A stretch of DNA of 17,667 nt from Bermanella sp041589295 (GTDB lineage: Bacteria > Pseudomonadota > Gammaproteobacteria > Pseudomonadales > Oceanobacteraceae). Made by a program: the position numbers and the translations under genes. A model generated the notes under the pieces. It ran no database searches and was not told where the DNA came from. It was given only the letters and a program-made list of their open reading frames with translations. This document shows, one piece after another, positions 1 through 6,837 of the stretch. The stretch spans positions 1 through 17,667 of the forward strand of contig JBFHVZ010000061.1 in the NCBI GenBank assembly GCA_041589295.1. Direction: 5' to 3'. Numbering within the stretch: the stretch's first letter is position 1; the number at the start of each line of letters is the position of its first letter.

Positions 1-387
1 ATCTTCTTCGATCCGGTTTATGAAAATGGCGAAGTCGTAGGTTACGTACCAAATATTTCCCGTGCGTCTGAAAAATTCCCACAGGGTATTTTTTACATGC
101 TGATGGTAAAAGCGTTTGATGCGTTCCGTGAAGAAGGCGTACCGTTTGTGTTCTTGGGGTTATCGCCTCTAGCGCTGGATTATCCACCTAAAACTCACGA
201 GTCTAAGATTTTGCGCTGGATGCTGGAAATGACCGGCAAGCACGCTAACTTCTTGTATAACTTTAAAGGCATCGACTTCACCAAGTCACGCTTCCGTGGT
301 GATGAAGAGCCGACCTATGTGGTGCATCGCAATAAAATGCCAGCCAAAGCATTTGTCAGTATGTTCCGTATTTGCAATGTGATCTAA
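1..387 (+). CDS. DUF2156 / LPG-synthase-C-like protein, 3' fragment
   Basis: The frame is open from base 1 to a TAA at 385-387, giving 128 C-terminal residues of a gene that begins outside the window. The segment NISRASEKFPQG followed about 20 residues later by FVFLGLSPLAL resembles the C-terminal GNAT-like domain of DUF2156 proteins. This is the domain that transfers aminoacyl groups to phosphatidylglycerol in MprF-type lysyl-PG synthases. In that family the pattern is a basic or arginine-containing strand, a helix, and then an NLGLAPLA-like motif. The end of the chain (YNFKGIDFTKSRFRG, then MFRICNVI) is compact and soluble-looking. There is no membrane segment in the visible part, so it may be a stand-alone DUF2156 protein rather than a full flippase-synthase. 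The substrate cannot be read from the fragment. It is followed directly by a strong terminator at 425-447. Family assignment is by remembered motif pattern only. Confidence 0.6.
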   Translation: MFFDPVYENGEVVGYVPNISRASEKFPQGIFYMLMVKAFDAFREEGVPFVFLGLSPLALDYPPKTHESKILRWMLEMTGKHANFLYNFKGIDFTKSRFRGDEEPTYVVHRNKMPAKAFVSMFRICNVI

Positions 388-424
388 CGTTTAGATTAGT
401 TCACGACTCATTAACAAAACAACT

Positions 425-447
425 AAACCCGCTTCGGCGGGTTTTTT
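425..447 (+). terminator. Rho-independent terminator of the DUF2156 gene
   Basis: A perfect stem AAACCCGC/GCGGGTTT closes a very stable C(TTCG)G tetraloop and runs into six T residues, 38 nt after the stop codon at 387. The same 27 nt recur exactly at 731-757. Reading the other way, the hairpin is followed by only a weak T-rich tail, so it mainly terminates plus-strand transcripts. Confidence 0.93.
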
Positions 448-624
448 GCTGCTGATAAAGTCATTTCCGTGATTTATCCACTTTTCAGTCTTTTAAATGA
501 CGGCGTAAACCCATACCCAAAGCACTTCGTGGGGCGGGCTCTCCATGGTGAGGACACATTTAAAAAACTAAAAGCCGCATAATCACAGTGTTTGCGGTAT
601 CCCGAACTTTCGTTTTGATGTGTG

Positions 625-695
625 TTTTTCAGGATTTCGAGCGCATGGATGCGCTCGTAAAGCCCACATGGACGTGCTTGTGGCGGCCTGAAAAA
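625..695 (+). ncRNA. Putative structured RNA or dispersed two-hairpin element
   Basis: An outer stem TTTTTCAGG (625-633) with CCTGAAAAA (687-695) closes two hairpins set side by side. The first (638-657) has a perfect 7-bp stem CGAGCGC/GCGCTCG and hexaloop ATGGAT. The second (660-679) pairs AAG and CAC, separated by a CC bulge, with GTG and CTT around hexaloop ATGGAC. GGA in a hexaloop of form ANGGAN on a stem is the known recognition site of CsrA/RsmA. More GGA motifs lie at 552-555 and 631-634. The element is followed 40 nt later by a terminator (735-758). It could be the 3' part of a Csr-type sRNA, or one copy of an intergenic repeat family. I recall similar two-hairpin intergenic elements in other marine gammaproteobacteria but cannot confirm it here. 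No good promoter was found. Confidence 0.4.
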
Positions 696-734
696 TACAC
701 TCGAAATGAAAGTGAAGGGGTTTACTATCAAACT

Positions 735-758
735 AAACCCGCTTCGGCGGGTTTTTTT
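735..758 (+). terminator. Second copy of the TTCG-loop terminator
   Basis: Same stem (AAACCCGC/GCGGGTTT) and TTCG loop as at 425-447, here with seven T residues. No plus-strand protein gene ends upstream of it. Either it terminates a short RNA from the 448-730 segment or it is a duplication remnant. It lies 21 nt beyond the stop codon of the minus-strand glycosyltransferase, but its tail in that direction (TTTAGTT) is too weak to count as a good terminator. Confidence 0.88.
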
Positions 759-778
759 GTTTTCTATATTTGGGCTCT

Positions 779-2020
779 TTAGCTTTGCCGACTGTTTTTA
801 TTCTTGGCCTCTATCCACTGCGCCATGTACTGCGTACTTTTTAGCGTGTGGTGTTGCAACATGGCACCGAAAAAATTATTGCGGCGATGTGCTTCTAAAT
901 CGTCAGCAATTTCGCTAAGCCGAGCGAGTAAGGCAGCATGATGGGGCGTTTTTTCAAAGCGCTCGCGAATGACGTTGGGGCCTGCTTCATGTAGGGTTTG
1001 CCAGCGTTTTGCATCTTGATATATGGCCACAGCTTGCTCAATAAACTCTGCGTCGCTTGCACATACTATGGCAGGCGAAGGTATGGCATTACCGTACATC
1101 CCTTCTGCGCCGATAGGTGTTGTAATGGCGGGCGTGCCCAAGCGTCCTGCATCCAATAATTTTCCTTTTAGGCCAGCACCAAAACGTAAAGGCGCGAGCA
1201 ATACACGAGCTTGTCCAATTACCGCGTCCGCGCTTTCAGCCCAACCTTTGACTAAAAAACCTTGTTGTTCATTGTGTAGCTGCGTGACTTTTTTGGATGG
1301 GTAGCCGCCGTAAATGTGTAGCTCGGCTTTGGGTAATTGTTTGCGAATGGCGGGCCACAAGGTTTGTTTTAAATGCAGCACTGCATCCCAATTGGGTTCG
1401 TGACGAAAGTTACCAATACTGATGAAATGCTGACGTTGATCGAAGTCGAGATTGGACTCAGTGAAGTCTTGCGCTGGTAGCATAAACGGCGTGTAAAAGA
1501 ACAAACTGGGGTCTATTTTAAAATGCTGTTGCAATAATTGAATTTCGTATTCCGAAATCATCAAGGTCAAATCGCAGCGTAAAATAGCGGCGATTTCGCG
1601 GTGGGCCAGTTCGGAGTTTAAATCGTCTGTATGCCACTCTCGCTGTTGTTTGAGTGCGAGGTGACGGCTACTGCGCAAGCAATGTAAATCTTGCGTATCC
1701 ATAAGGCGCAGTGCGTTGGGACAATATTTCGCGACGCGCCAGCCAAATTGCTCCTCCATCATGAAACGATCAAATAGCACCACATCTGGATTGAGTGTCT
1801 GCACAAACCCATCAAAGGTTTCTGAGTTAAGTTCTATGCTGGCTTTTTCGATACCCAGTTCGGCCAGTGCCACAGCATGGGGGCTGTCTTCGGCGGGACT
1901 TGCGTAAACAATGCGATAACCTTGCACGCGCAAGACTTCGAGCACTTGCAGTACACGGCTGCCTGCGGCAGAGGAATTAGGTTCTGGCCATACATAGCCA
2001 ATGACGAGTAATGTTTTCAT
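779..2020 (-). CDS. GT-B fold glycosyltransferase (group 1-like)
   Basis: 413 residues. The N terminus (MKTLLVIGYVWPEPNSSAAGSR) is the first strand and glycine/serine-rich loop of a GT-B acceptor domain. The C-terminal half carries the nucleotide-sugar-binding domain: FISIGNFRHEPN near 199-210 opens it, and LLAPLRFGAGLKGKLLDAGRLGTP (split here as LLAPLRF 274-280 and GAGLKGKLLDAG 281-292) is the typical donor-site signature of Glyco_trans_1_4 proteins. No signal peptide or membrane span is seen, so it probably works at the inner face of the membrane on a polysaccharide or glycolipid. Donor and acceptor cannot be told. The last 30 residues (about 383-409) form an extra basic/amphipathic tail. 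The start has no good ribosome-binding site. It follows the fatty acid desaturase by 69 nt on the same strand and may be co-transcribed with it, though a strong hairpin sits between them. Confidence 0.85.
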   Translation of the reverse strand: MKTLLVIGYVWPEPNSSAAGSRVLQVLEVLRVQGYRIVYASPAEDSPHAVALAELGIEKASIELNSETFDGFVQTLNPDVVLFDRFMMEEQFGWRVAKYCPNALRLMDTQDLHCLRSSRHLALKQQREWHTDDLNSELAHREIAAILRCDLTLMISEYEIQLLQQHFKIDPSLFFYTPFMLPAQDFTESNLDFDQRQHFISIGNFRHEPNWDAVLHLKQTLWPAIRKQLPKAELHIYGGYPSKKVTQLHNEQQGFLVKGWAESADAVIGQARVLLAPLRFGAGLKGKLLDAGRLGTPAITTPIGAEGMYGNAIPSPAIVCASDAEFIEQAVAIYQDAKRWQTLHEAGPNVIRERFEKTPHHAALLARLSEIADDLEAHRRNNFFGAMLQHHTLKSTQYMAQWIEAKNKNSRQS

Positions 2021-2036
2021 GGAGTGTAGTGTAAGG

Positions 2037-2065
2037 CACAGGCGTCTAAGAATGCGACGCCTGTG
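2037..2065. other. 10-bp perfect hairpin between desaturase and glycosyltransferase
   Basis: CACAGGCGTC (2037-2046) and GACGCCTGTG (2056-2065) form a perfect 10-bp stem with a 9-nt loop. Neither direction has a T tract, so it is not a standard intrinsic terminator. On the minus strand it lies 24 nt after the desaturase stop and 16 nt before the glycosyltransferase ATG. It could act as a transcript 3'-end stabiliser, a processing site, or a structure limiting translation of the downstream gene, which lacks a clear Shine-Dalgarno. Confidence 0.6.
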
Positions 2066-2089
2066 AAAAGAATTGTGCAGTGTGGTGGT

Positions 2090-3208
2090 TTAAGCGGCTT
2101 GCGCCAAATTGCCATAGCGCGATTCAAACTGTTCAACGCTGATGATTTTATTGGCGTGGTTGTCCCACAAAATAAATTTAAACGAGTGTGGAATATCCAA
2201 CAGCGTTAGACGCTTCACCGAGCCAAACAAGTGGGCAAATTCATTGTGGCATTTGACTAGGTTGTAGTTAGGAATACGCGCAGACAAATGATGAATGTGG
2301 TGGTAGCCAATGTCGCCGGTAAACCAGTGCATAAAGCGCGGCATGGTTAAAAAGCTGGTGCCTTCCAATGCGGCGGTGAAGTAGTTCCAGTCTTCGTCGC
2401 CTGTCGCATAAGAATCTTCAAAGTTGTGCTGCACGGTGAATAAAATAATGCCGAATGCCCCGGCTAATGAGAGCGACACAATGTACACACTAAAGAAAGC
2501 TAACGCGCCAAAGTAGTTTGCAGCCAGCACCCATAAAGTTAGCAGTACGGCGTTATTTGCGGCCATGTGCCAGTACTCTTTCCAAGTGGCCCAGTAACCC
2601 GTTTCGAATTCATTGGCGATGTCGCCCAGTGATTTGCTTGGGGTTTTGATTTTGTTTTTCACGATGAAAGCCAGCAGTTGCAGTGAGCCTTTCATCCACG
2701 TGAAGCGAGGGTTAAAAATAAAGTACAAAAAGCCTGCTAATGGCGCCATGTAAAGCTTGCGTTGGTTTTGGTATTTGCGTTGTTGTTTGTCGTCTAGCTC
2801 GGCAAATTGATCGACGGACAATACAGCTAATGGGCCGCGGTATTTGTTCCAGTTGCCGTTGGTAGCGTGGTGATAATCATGGTGCTTTGACCAAACGTAT
2901 TGTGGAATCCCGCAAATCACACCCCACACAAAACCCACCGCGTTATTTAACCAAGGGGTTTTGAACTGACAGCCATGACCGCAGTCGTGCAACATGACGA
3001 AGCCGCGCAGCAGTAACAGTGTCAGCGGCACAATCAACAACAAAGACAGCCAAGGCTGGGTTTCAACGCTGACCACAGCCACATACATCAGGGCCAGTAT
3101 GGGCAGCATGGTGTTAAGGGTTTGCCAACCGGCTTTCCAGTTACTGCGGTGGGCGTATTTGTCGATAAGTTGGTTTTTCTGACTCTTTAAAGTGTCCGTG
3201 GCGTTCAT
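2090..3208 (-). CDS. Membrane fatty acid desaturase
   Basis: 372 residues of the PF00487 di-iron desaturase family, which introduces double bonds into acyl chains in the membrane using O2 and reducing equivalents. All three histidine boxes are present: HDCGH (74-78), HDYHH (110-114) and HHIHH (303-307). Hydrophobic segments near 33-72, 88-104, 154-166 and 217-260 fit the usual four-span topology. The VQHNFEDSY stretch at 259-267 and a LSARIPNYNL block just after the third box resemble bacterial omega-6/delta-12-type enzymes, but regiospecificity cannot be decided by eye. Upstream (3209-3331) is a 123-nt gap with the 10-bp palindrome CGGCTAGCCG at 3245-3254. The ribosome-binding site is weak (AAGAAAGAA). 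It sits between a sterol-desaturase-family gene and a glycosyltransferase, suggesting a lipid- or envelope-modifying group, possibly for membrane fluidity in the cold. Confidence 0.93.
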   Translation of the reverse strand: MNATDTLKSQKNQLIDKYAHRSNWKAGWQTLNTMLPILALMYVAVVSVETQPWLSLLLIVPLTLLLLRGFVMLHDCGHGCQFKTPWLNNAVGFVWGVICGIPQYVWSKHHDYHHATNGNWNKYRGPLAVLSVDQFAELDDKQQRKYQNQRKLYMAPLAGFLYFIFNPRFTWMKGSLQLLAFIVKNKIKTPSKSLGDIANEFETGYWATWKEYWHMAANNAVLLTLWVLAANYFGALAFFSVYIVSLSLAGAFGIILFTVQHNFEDSYATGDEDWNYFTAALEGTSFLTMPRFMHWFTGDIGYHHIHHLSARIPNYNLVKCHNEFAHLFGSVKRLTLLDIPHSFKFILWDNHANKIISVEQFESRYGNLAQAA

Positions 3209-3331
3209 GGATGTGACCCGTTCTTTCTTATTCTGATGATCGACCGGCTAGCCGAGCGTAATACCATCATTTTTATTGTGCTAAATGTGGAACAGAGTGT
3301 GCGCCATGAGGACGAAGATGACAAAGAAAAC

Positions 3332-4243
3332 CTATGGTACTTCCGTACTACTTTTGGTGATGGAGTGGTCATTATGGGTCAATTCGGTTGGTTGCCATTC
3401 TGGCGGTGCCCAGAAGTGCTTGAGTCGCTGCCAGAGGGTTTTTTCACCGCTAAACGCATCGTGGAACATGTCGCGCCATTCATGCAGGGTCAGAAACAGC
3501 GGGTTATGACTGCGCACCTGCCGAACGATGCCGTACTCGCATGGATTCGCAGGGTCTTCCTTAACGAAGGTGCCGAATAAGCGGTCCCAGATGATGAGTA
3601 CGCCAGCGTAGTTTTGGTCGAGGTATTCTGGGTTTTTGGCATGGTGTACGCGATGGTGGCTAGGGGTGTTGAGTACCCACTCCAATGGCCCGAGTGTCTT
3701 CACCACCTGAGTGTGGATAAAAAATTGATAGGCCAACGACAGCAGCACCATGAGGATCACTTGCTCAGGGCTAAAGCCCAATACGATCAGTGGCACCCAG
3801 AATAGCCACATGCCTGAAATGGGGTAAGTAAAGCTTTGGCGGAAGGCCGTGGACAAATTCATGCGTTGCGAGCTGTGATGCACCACATGGCTTGCCCACA
3901 TCCAGCGAATGCGATGACTGGCACGGTGAAACCAGTAGTAGCAGAAGTCTTGCAGTACAAATAACAACACCATGCTGCCCACTGTGGTGGGTATCTCGAA
4001 CAGGCGCACGTCATACACCAGTGCGTACACCGCTAAAATAAACAGGCTGGCGCACACCGCATCGGCGGCCTCGTGCATCAGGGCCAATGTGCCATTGCTG
4101 AGGGTGTCGCCCCACGAGTAGCGCGCGCTGGGGTACTGGTGACTGCGTTTACGCAGGTACAAAAACTCCCAGCCTAGAAAAAACACAAAAATGGGCGCAA
4201 ACGCCAGTAGCACCATTTGTACAGGAAAGTCGATCATGGGCAT
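3332..4243 (-). CDS. Sterol desaturase / fatty acid hydroxylase family protein
   Basis: 303 residues of the PF04116 family, non-haem di-iron membrane oxygenases. The histidine clusters are HRASH (106-110), HVVHH (119-123) and SHHRVHH (195-201), with an extra His at 177 (FIHTQV) as is usual in the family. Hydrophobic spans lie near 9-30, 61-78, 86-104, 145-174. Bacterial members act on varied lipids (acyl chains, carotenoids, ether lipids, hopanoids), so the name does not imply a sterol substrate. Two starts are possible, M1 and M3. An AGAGG sits 4 nt before M1 and 10 nt before M3, so both are plausible. It runs divergently from pgpA and is 123 nt upstream of the second desaturase. Two different di-iron lipid oxidases side by side suggest a shared lipid-tailoring role, which is inference. 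Confidence 0.9.
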   Translation of the reverse strand: MPMIDFPVQMVLLAFAPIFVFFLGWEFLYLRKRSHQYPSARYSWGDTLSNGTLALMHEAADAVCASLFILAVYALVYDVRLFEIPTTVGSMVLLFVLQDFCYYWFHRASHRIRWMWASHVVHHSSQRMNLSTAFRQSFTYPISGMWLFWVPLIVLGFSPEQVILMVLLSLAYQFFIHTQVVKTLGPLEWVLNTPSHHRVHHAKNPEYLDQNYAGVLIIWDRLFGTFVKEDPANPCEYGIVRQVRSHNPLFLTLHEWRDMFHDAFSGEKTLWQRLKHFWAPPEWQPTELTHNDHSITKSSTEVP

Positions 4244-4339
4244 TCTGCCTCTTATTGTTTTGCGTGTGACGAATCATGTGATGAGCGGCAAGATCCCACG
4301 AATGCCTGTGGGCACCAATGACCAATGCAGACAGGGCAG

Positions 4340-4368
4340 TCACCAAAGGTGTCACGATCCTCTATAAT
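4340..4368 (+). promoter_or_regulatory. Predicted sigma-70 promoter of pgpA
   Basis: A perfect TATAAT at 4363-4368, with a weak -35 (TCACCA, 4340-4345) at 17 bp. It is followed by a GC-rich discriminator GCCCCC. Transcription would begin near 4375, leaving a leader of about 30 nt before the ATG at 4405. This argues against the longer open frame from 4318, which would put the promoter inside the gene. Confidence 0.6.
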
Positions 4369-4404
4369 GCCCCCATCATAAAAATAGGAAGCGCCCAGCG
4401 CGCG

Positions 4405-4914
4405 ATGAATATGTCCCAGTCCGATCCTTCTTCTGTTAAGCAGCCCCTTCCCAAGCCCAACTTTAAAAACCCCATTCAGTGGTTGGCTTTCGGTTTGGGC
4501 AGCGGCTTGGCCCCCAAAGCGCCGGGTACATTTGGCACCTTGGCGGCCTTGCCTATTTATTGGTTTTTATTGAAAGACTTACCGCCGTTGGCGTTTATGC
4601 TGGTGCTGCTGGTGAGCTTTGTGGCTGGGGTGTATTTCTGCGGTAAAACCGCCCGTGACTTAAACGTACACGATCATGGCGGCATTGTTTGGGATGAGTT
4701 TGTGGGTATGTGGCTGACGCTATTTCTAGCGCCAGCAGGCTGGGTGTGGATGCTGTTAGGGTTTGTGCTGTTTCGCTTTTTCGACATCATCAAGCCTTGG
4801 CCTATCAAATGGCTAGACCAGCATGTGCACGGCGGCTTGGGCATCATGATTGATGACGTGCTGGCTGGCGTGTTCGCGTGGTTGTGTCTACAGGGAATCG
4901 TGATGTTGTTCTAA
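4405..4914 (+). CDS. pgpA: Phosphatidylglycerophosphatase A
   Basis: 169 residues from the ATG at 4405. The enzyme removes phosphate from phosphatidylglycerophosphate to give phosphatidylglycerol at the inner membrane. The family signatures are clear: GSGLAPKAPGT (32-42), HDHGGIVWDEFVGMW (89-103) and GGLGIMIDDVLAG (143-155). Their acidic residues (D97, E98, D150, D151) form the metal/phosphate site. Hydrophobic spans lie around 60-78, 104-125 and 151-169. The frame is open back to 4318, but the TATAAT at 4363-4368 lies inside that extension. The ATGs at 4405 and 4411 fit the family length. No clear ribosome-binding site precedes either. In many gammaproteobacteria pgpA follows nusB-thiL; here it stands alone, convergent with the zinc peptidase (17-nt gap). 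Confidence 0.93.
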   Translation: MNMSQSDPSSVKQPLPKPNFKNPIQWLAFGLGSGLAPKAPGTFGTLAALPIYWFLLKDLPPLAFMLVLLVSFVAGVYFCGKTARDLNVHDHGGIVWDEFVGMWLTLFLAPAGWVWMLLGFVLFRFFDIIKPWPIKWLDQHVHGGLGIMIDDVLAGVFAWLCLQGIVMLF

Positions 4915-4931
4915 GGTTTTTGCTTTATGCC

Positions 4932-5606
4932 CTACCGGCGGAAGAATCGTAACCAACGCCAAATATTTAATAAGCTTGCTAACGCGGCACTGACATAAGT
5001 AAGTGCACAAGCTAATAATATTTTACGCGCACTGCGGTAATCTTTTTGGTTTAGGTAATCTCCCCTTTTTAAAATCGGCAATGCTTTGCCAAAGCTCGCA
5101 TCAAATTCTACGGGTAGGGTGATTAAATGCACCAAGGTCGAGGCGACCATACCGGCGACGGCCACGATTAACGTAATGCGTCCGGCGGCCGGTAAAAATC
5201 CTAAAAATATAGGAGTACTGAGTAAAGCAACCTGCGCGATGCGCTCGACCACAAACGCAAATTTGGCTAACGGTGTGCGCGCCAATAACAGCGCCATACC
5301 TTGTTGATGTTGAATAGCGTGACCGACTTCGTGAGCAGCGGTGGCGACAGCCGTTAGGGATTTGCCATTAAAGTTTTGTTCTTGCAAGCGGACCGTGCGG
5401 GTTTGAGGGTCATAGTGGTCGCCCACTGTGGTGGTCTCTAATGCTACCTTGAGCCCATGCTTTTCGATTAAGTGCTTTGCAAATTCGCCACCCGTACCGG
5501 GGAAATCGTTACGGGGTTTACTATGCTTTTTTAATATATGTTGTGTCCAAAATTGCGGACCAAGCAATAGCAGCAATACTAATAAAAAAACTAAAATCCA
5601 AATCAT
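4932..5606 (-). CDS. Membrane zinc metallopeptidase (YugP-like, PF04298)
   Basis: 224 residues from the ATG at 5606. The frame runs back to 5831, but that extension overlaps the divergent protease gene and has low-complexity, non-family sequence. The family N terminus is the membrane helix seen at 1-16 (MIWILVFLLVLLLLLG), followed by GPQFWTQHILKKH. The zinc site is HEVGH (92-96) inside AAHEVGHAIQH, with a likely third ligand in LPVEFDAS (E167). YDP at 65-67 is also typical. Further spans lie at about 122-140, 145-164 and 197-213. This family is widely conserved, but its substrates are poorly known. The start is only 19 nt from the start of the divergent protease, and no strong ribosome-binding site is visible. 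Confidence 0.9.
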   Translation of the reverse strand: MIWILVFLLVLLLLLGPQFWTQHILKKHSKPRNDFPGTGGEFAKHLIEKHGLKVALETTTVGDHYDPQTRTVRLQEQNFNGKSLTAVATAAHEVGHAIQHQQGMALLLARTPLAKFAFVVERIAQVALLSTPIFLGFLPAAGRITLIVAVAGMVASTLVHLITLPVEFDASFGKALPILKRGDYLNQKDYRSARKILLACALTYVSAALASLLNIWRWLRFFRR

Positions 5607-5625
5607 GACGAATACACAAGGTTGA

Positions 5626-6303
5626 GTGACAGTGAAGGATTGCTTCGTTACCCATGTACCGATAAGCCTAGGTGTGAAAAATCTAACGTTCATCATAGCG
5701 CTTTTGTTTGGTGTTATGAACGTGCAAGCGCAGCAGATCAAGGCCGTGGGTCTTATGTCTGGTGCGGCGATACTTGAAGTGAATGGCCAAACCCGAATGC
5801 TCAAGCAAGGGGCGACTTCCCCAGAGGGCATTACCTTGATTTCATCAAACAGTCGCGAAGCGGTAATCGAAGTCGATGGGCGTCGTCATACCCTTGGGTT
5901 GAGCGCCAGCTTGGCTGCAGGTTATGCACCGCCCACCACCAAGGATGTACGACTCAGCCGCCATAGCGACGGTCACTACTGGGCGCAGGCACGTTTAAAT
6001 GGCACGCCGGTAAAAGTACTGGTGGATACCGGCGCTAGCACCGTGGCCATGAGCAGCAAGCTGGCTGCACAGTTGGGTATTAATTATCGTGAAGGACGAA
6101 TGGGTCGTAGTGCCACGGCGGGCGGCATCGTGCGTAGCTGGGGTGTGATATTGAACTCGGTACAAGTGGGCGATATAAAAGCGCACAATGTTCAAGCCAG
6201 TGTAATCGAAGGGGACTTTCCGTTGGACCCCTTGCTGGGCATGAGTTTTTTGCAACGGCTGGATATGAAAGAAGAAGCGGGCATGTTGGTGTTAAGCCAG
6301 TAA
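5626..6303 (+). CDS. Periplasmic retropepsin-like aspartic protease
   Basis: 225 residues if started at the GTG at 5626, which has AAGG 4 nt upstream. A GTG at 5632 (10 nt from AAGG) is equally possible. A GTG at 5674 would give a neat signal peptide but has poor spacing to its ribosome-binding site. From any of these a hydrophobic segment (LTFIIALLFGVMNVQA, 20-35) ends at a signal peptidase-like site before QQIK. Residues 37-95 form a small beta-rich domain. The protease domain has the catalytic D134TGAS and the C-terminal DPLLGMSFLQ (201-210), which match the clan AA family TIGR02281 type. Such proteins have a single DTG motif and work as dimers. Substrates are unknown. It is divergent from a zinc peptidase gene and convergent with yjdM (28-nt gap). 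Confidence 0.86.
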   Translation: MTVKDCFVTHVPISLGVKNLTFIIALLFGVMNVQAQQIKAVGLMSGAAILEVNGQTRMLKQGATSPEGITLISSNSREAVIEVDGRRHTLGLSASLAAGYAPPTTKDVRLSRHSDGHYWAQARLNGTPVKVLVDTGASTVAMSSKLAAQLGINYREGRMGRSATAGGIVRSWGVILNSVQVGDIKAHNVQASVIEGDFPLDPLLGMSFLQRLDMKEEAGMLVLSQ

Positions 6304-6331
6304 CCCGCTTTAAAAACCGCGAATCAAGCGA

Positions 6332-6673
6332 TTAGGCTTTTTTCACAAACTTAGATTTCAACATCATGTCGCCTGCGCCATCCACTTTACAGTCGATGTC
6401 GTGGTCGCCATCCACAAAGCGCTTAATGGTCGCCTTGGTGCCGATCTTTAACACCTGCGACGAGCCCTTCACCTTCAAGTCTTTAATCAGCGTGACCTTA
6501 TCGCCCTCGGCCAGTGGTGTGCCGTTGGCGTCTTTCAGGTTGAGCGCATCATCGTCTGTTTTGACTTCGTTCGGGTTCCATTCGTGGCCGCACTCTGGGC
6601 AAATCAGCAGCGCTTGGTCTTCGTACACATAGGCAGATTCGCACTTAGGGCATGGGGGTAACGTGTCGGACAT
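6332..6673 (-). CDS. yjdM: YjdM (PhnA-family) zinc-ribbon protein
   Basis: 113 residues, full length for the family. The N-terminal zinc ribbon has CPKC (8-11) and CPEC (25-28), followed by the PhnA domain from about 45 to 113 with GDKVTLIKDLKVKGSS and the ending KSKFVKKA. The old name PhnA is misleading: the E. coli homologue is not the phosphonoacetate hydrolase of that name. Its cellular role is unknown. TGAGGT lies 5 nt before the ATG, and a good promoter sits about 40 nt upstream (6712-6740). It is monocistronic, convergent with the aspartic protease and divergent from hupE. Confidence 0.93.
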   Translation of the reverse strand: MSDTLPPCPKCESAYVYEDQALLICPECGHEWNPNEVKTDDDALNLKDANGTPLAEGDKVTLIKDLKVKGSSQVLKIGTKATIKRFVDGDHDIDCKVDGAGDMMLKSKFVKKA

Positions 6674-6711
6674 AGCGACCTCACAAATGGGTGGATTCTA
6701 AAAAGGCGGCG

Positions 6712-6740
6712 ATTATACGGCCTAGCGGCAGTAGGCACAA
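6712..6740 (-). promoter_or_regulatory. Predicted sigma-70 promoter of yjdM
   Basis: On the minus strand, TTGTGC (6735-6740) and a perfect TATAAT (6712-6717) are separated by 17 bp. The discriminator is CGCCGCC. Transcription would begin near 6705, giving a leader of about 30 nt before the yjdM ATG. Confidence 0.7.
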
Positions 6741-6837
6741 AATTAATGTGGGCTATGCATCAGGGACTAATATGGTCGGGTTACAGCGTTATGAGCGCTT
6801 GCTAGACTGCAACATCCTTTTCAAAGACGAGGCAATT

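Larger units (their letters stand above)
421..757. repeat. 27-bp direct repeats (421-447 and 731-757) bracketing a 310-bp segment
   Basis: Bases 421-447 and 731-757 are identical, and each carries the whole terminator hairpin plus its T tract. Identity stops sharply on both sides (c/a before, g/t after). The segment from 448 to 757 therefore has the form of a unit inserted at, or duplicated with, a terminator: recombination between the copies would remove 310 bp and leave one intact terminator. No transposase and no terminal inverted repeats are visible. Within it, GTCATTT (460-466) and AAATGAC (495-501) form a 7-bp inverted repeat, and CCGCA/TGCGG (575-579, 593-597) another. An 85-codon minus-strand frame with a TTG start spans most of the segment but has no ribosome-binding site or family I recognise. 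I treat 388-778 as having no protein gene. Confidence 0.75.

Noticed and set aside
3236..3580. 114-codon plus-strand frame
   Set aside because: Almost all of it is antisense to the sterol-desaturase-family gene, which has intact histidine motifs. The frame has no recognisable domain.
5607..5831. N-terminal extension of the zinc peptidase
   Set aside because: It overlaps the divergent aspartic protease. The known family start with a membrane helix matches the ATG at 5606.
6304..6345. Terminator between the aspartic protease and yjdM
   Set aside because: Only a 4-bp stem (AATC/GATT) precedes the T run, too weak to call.
6691..6837. N-terminal extension of the HupE-like protein
   Set aside because: The signal peptide and ribosome-binding site begin at 6838. 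The extension overlaps the yjdM promoter and resembles no family sequence.
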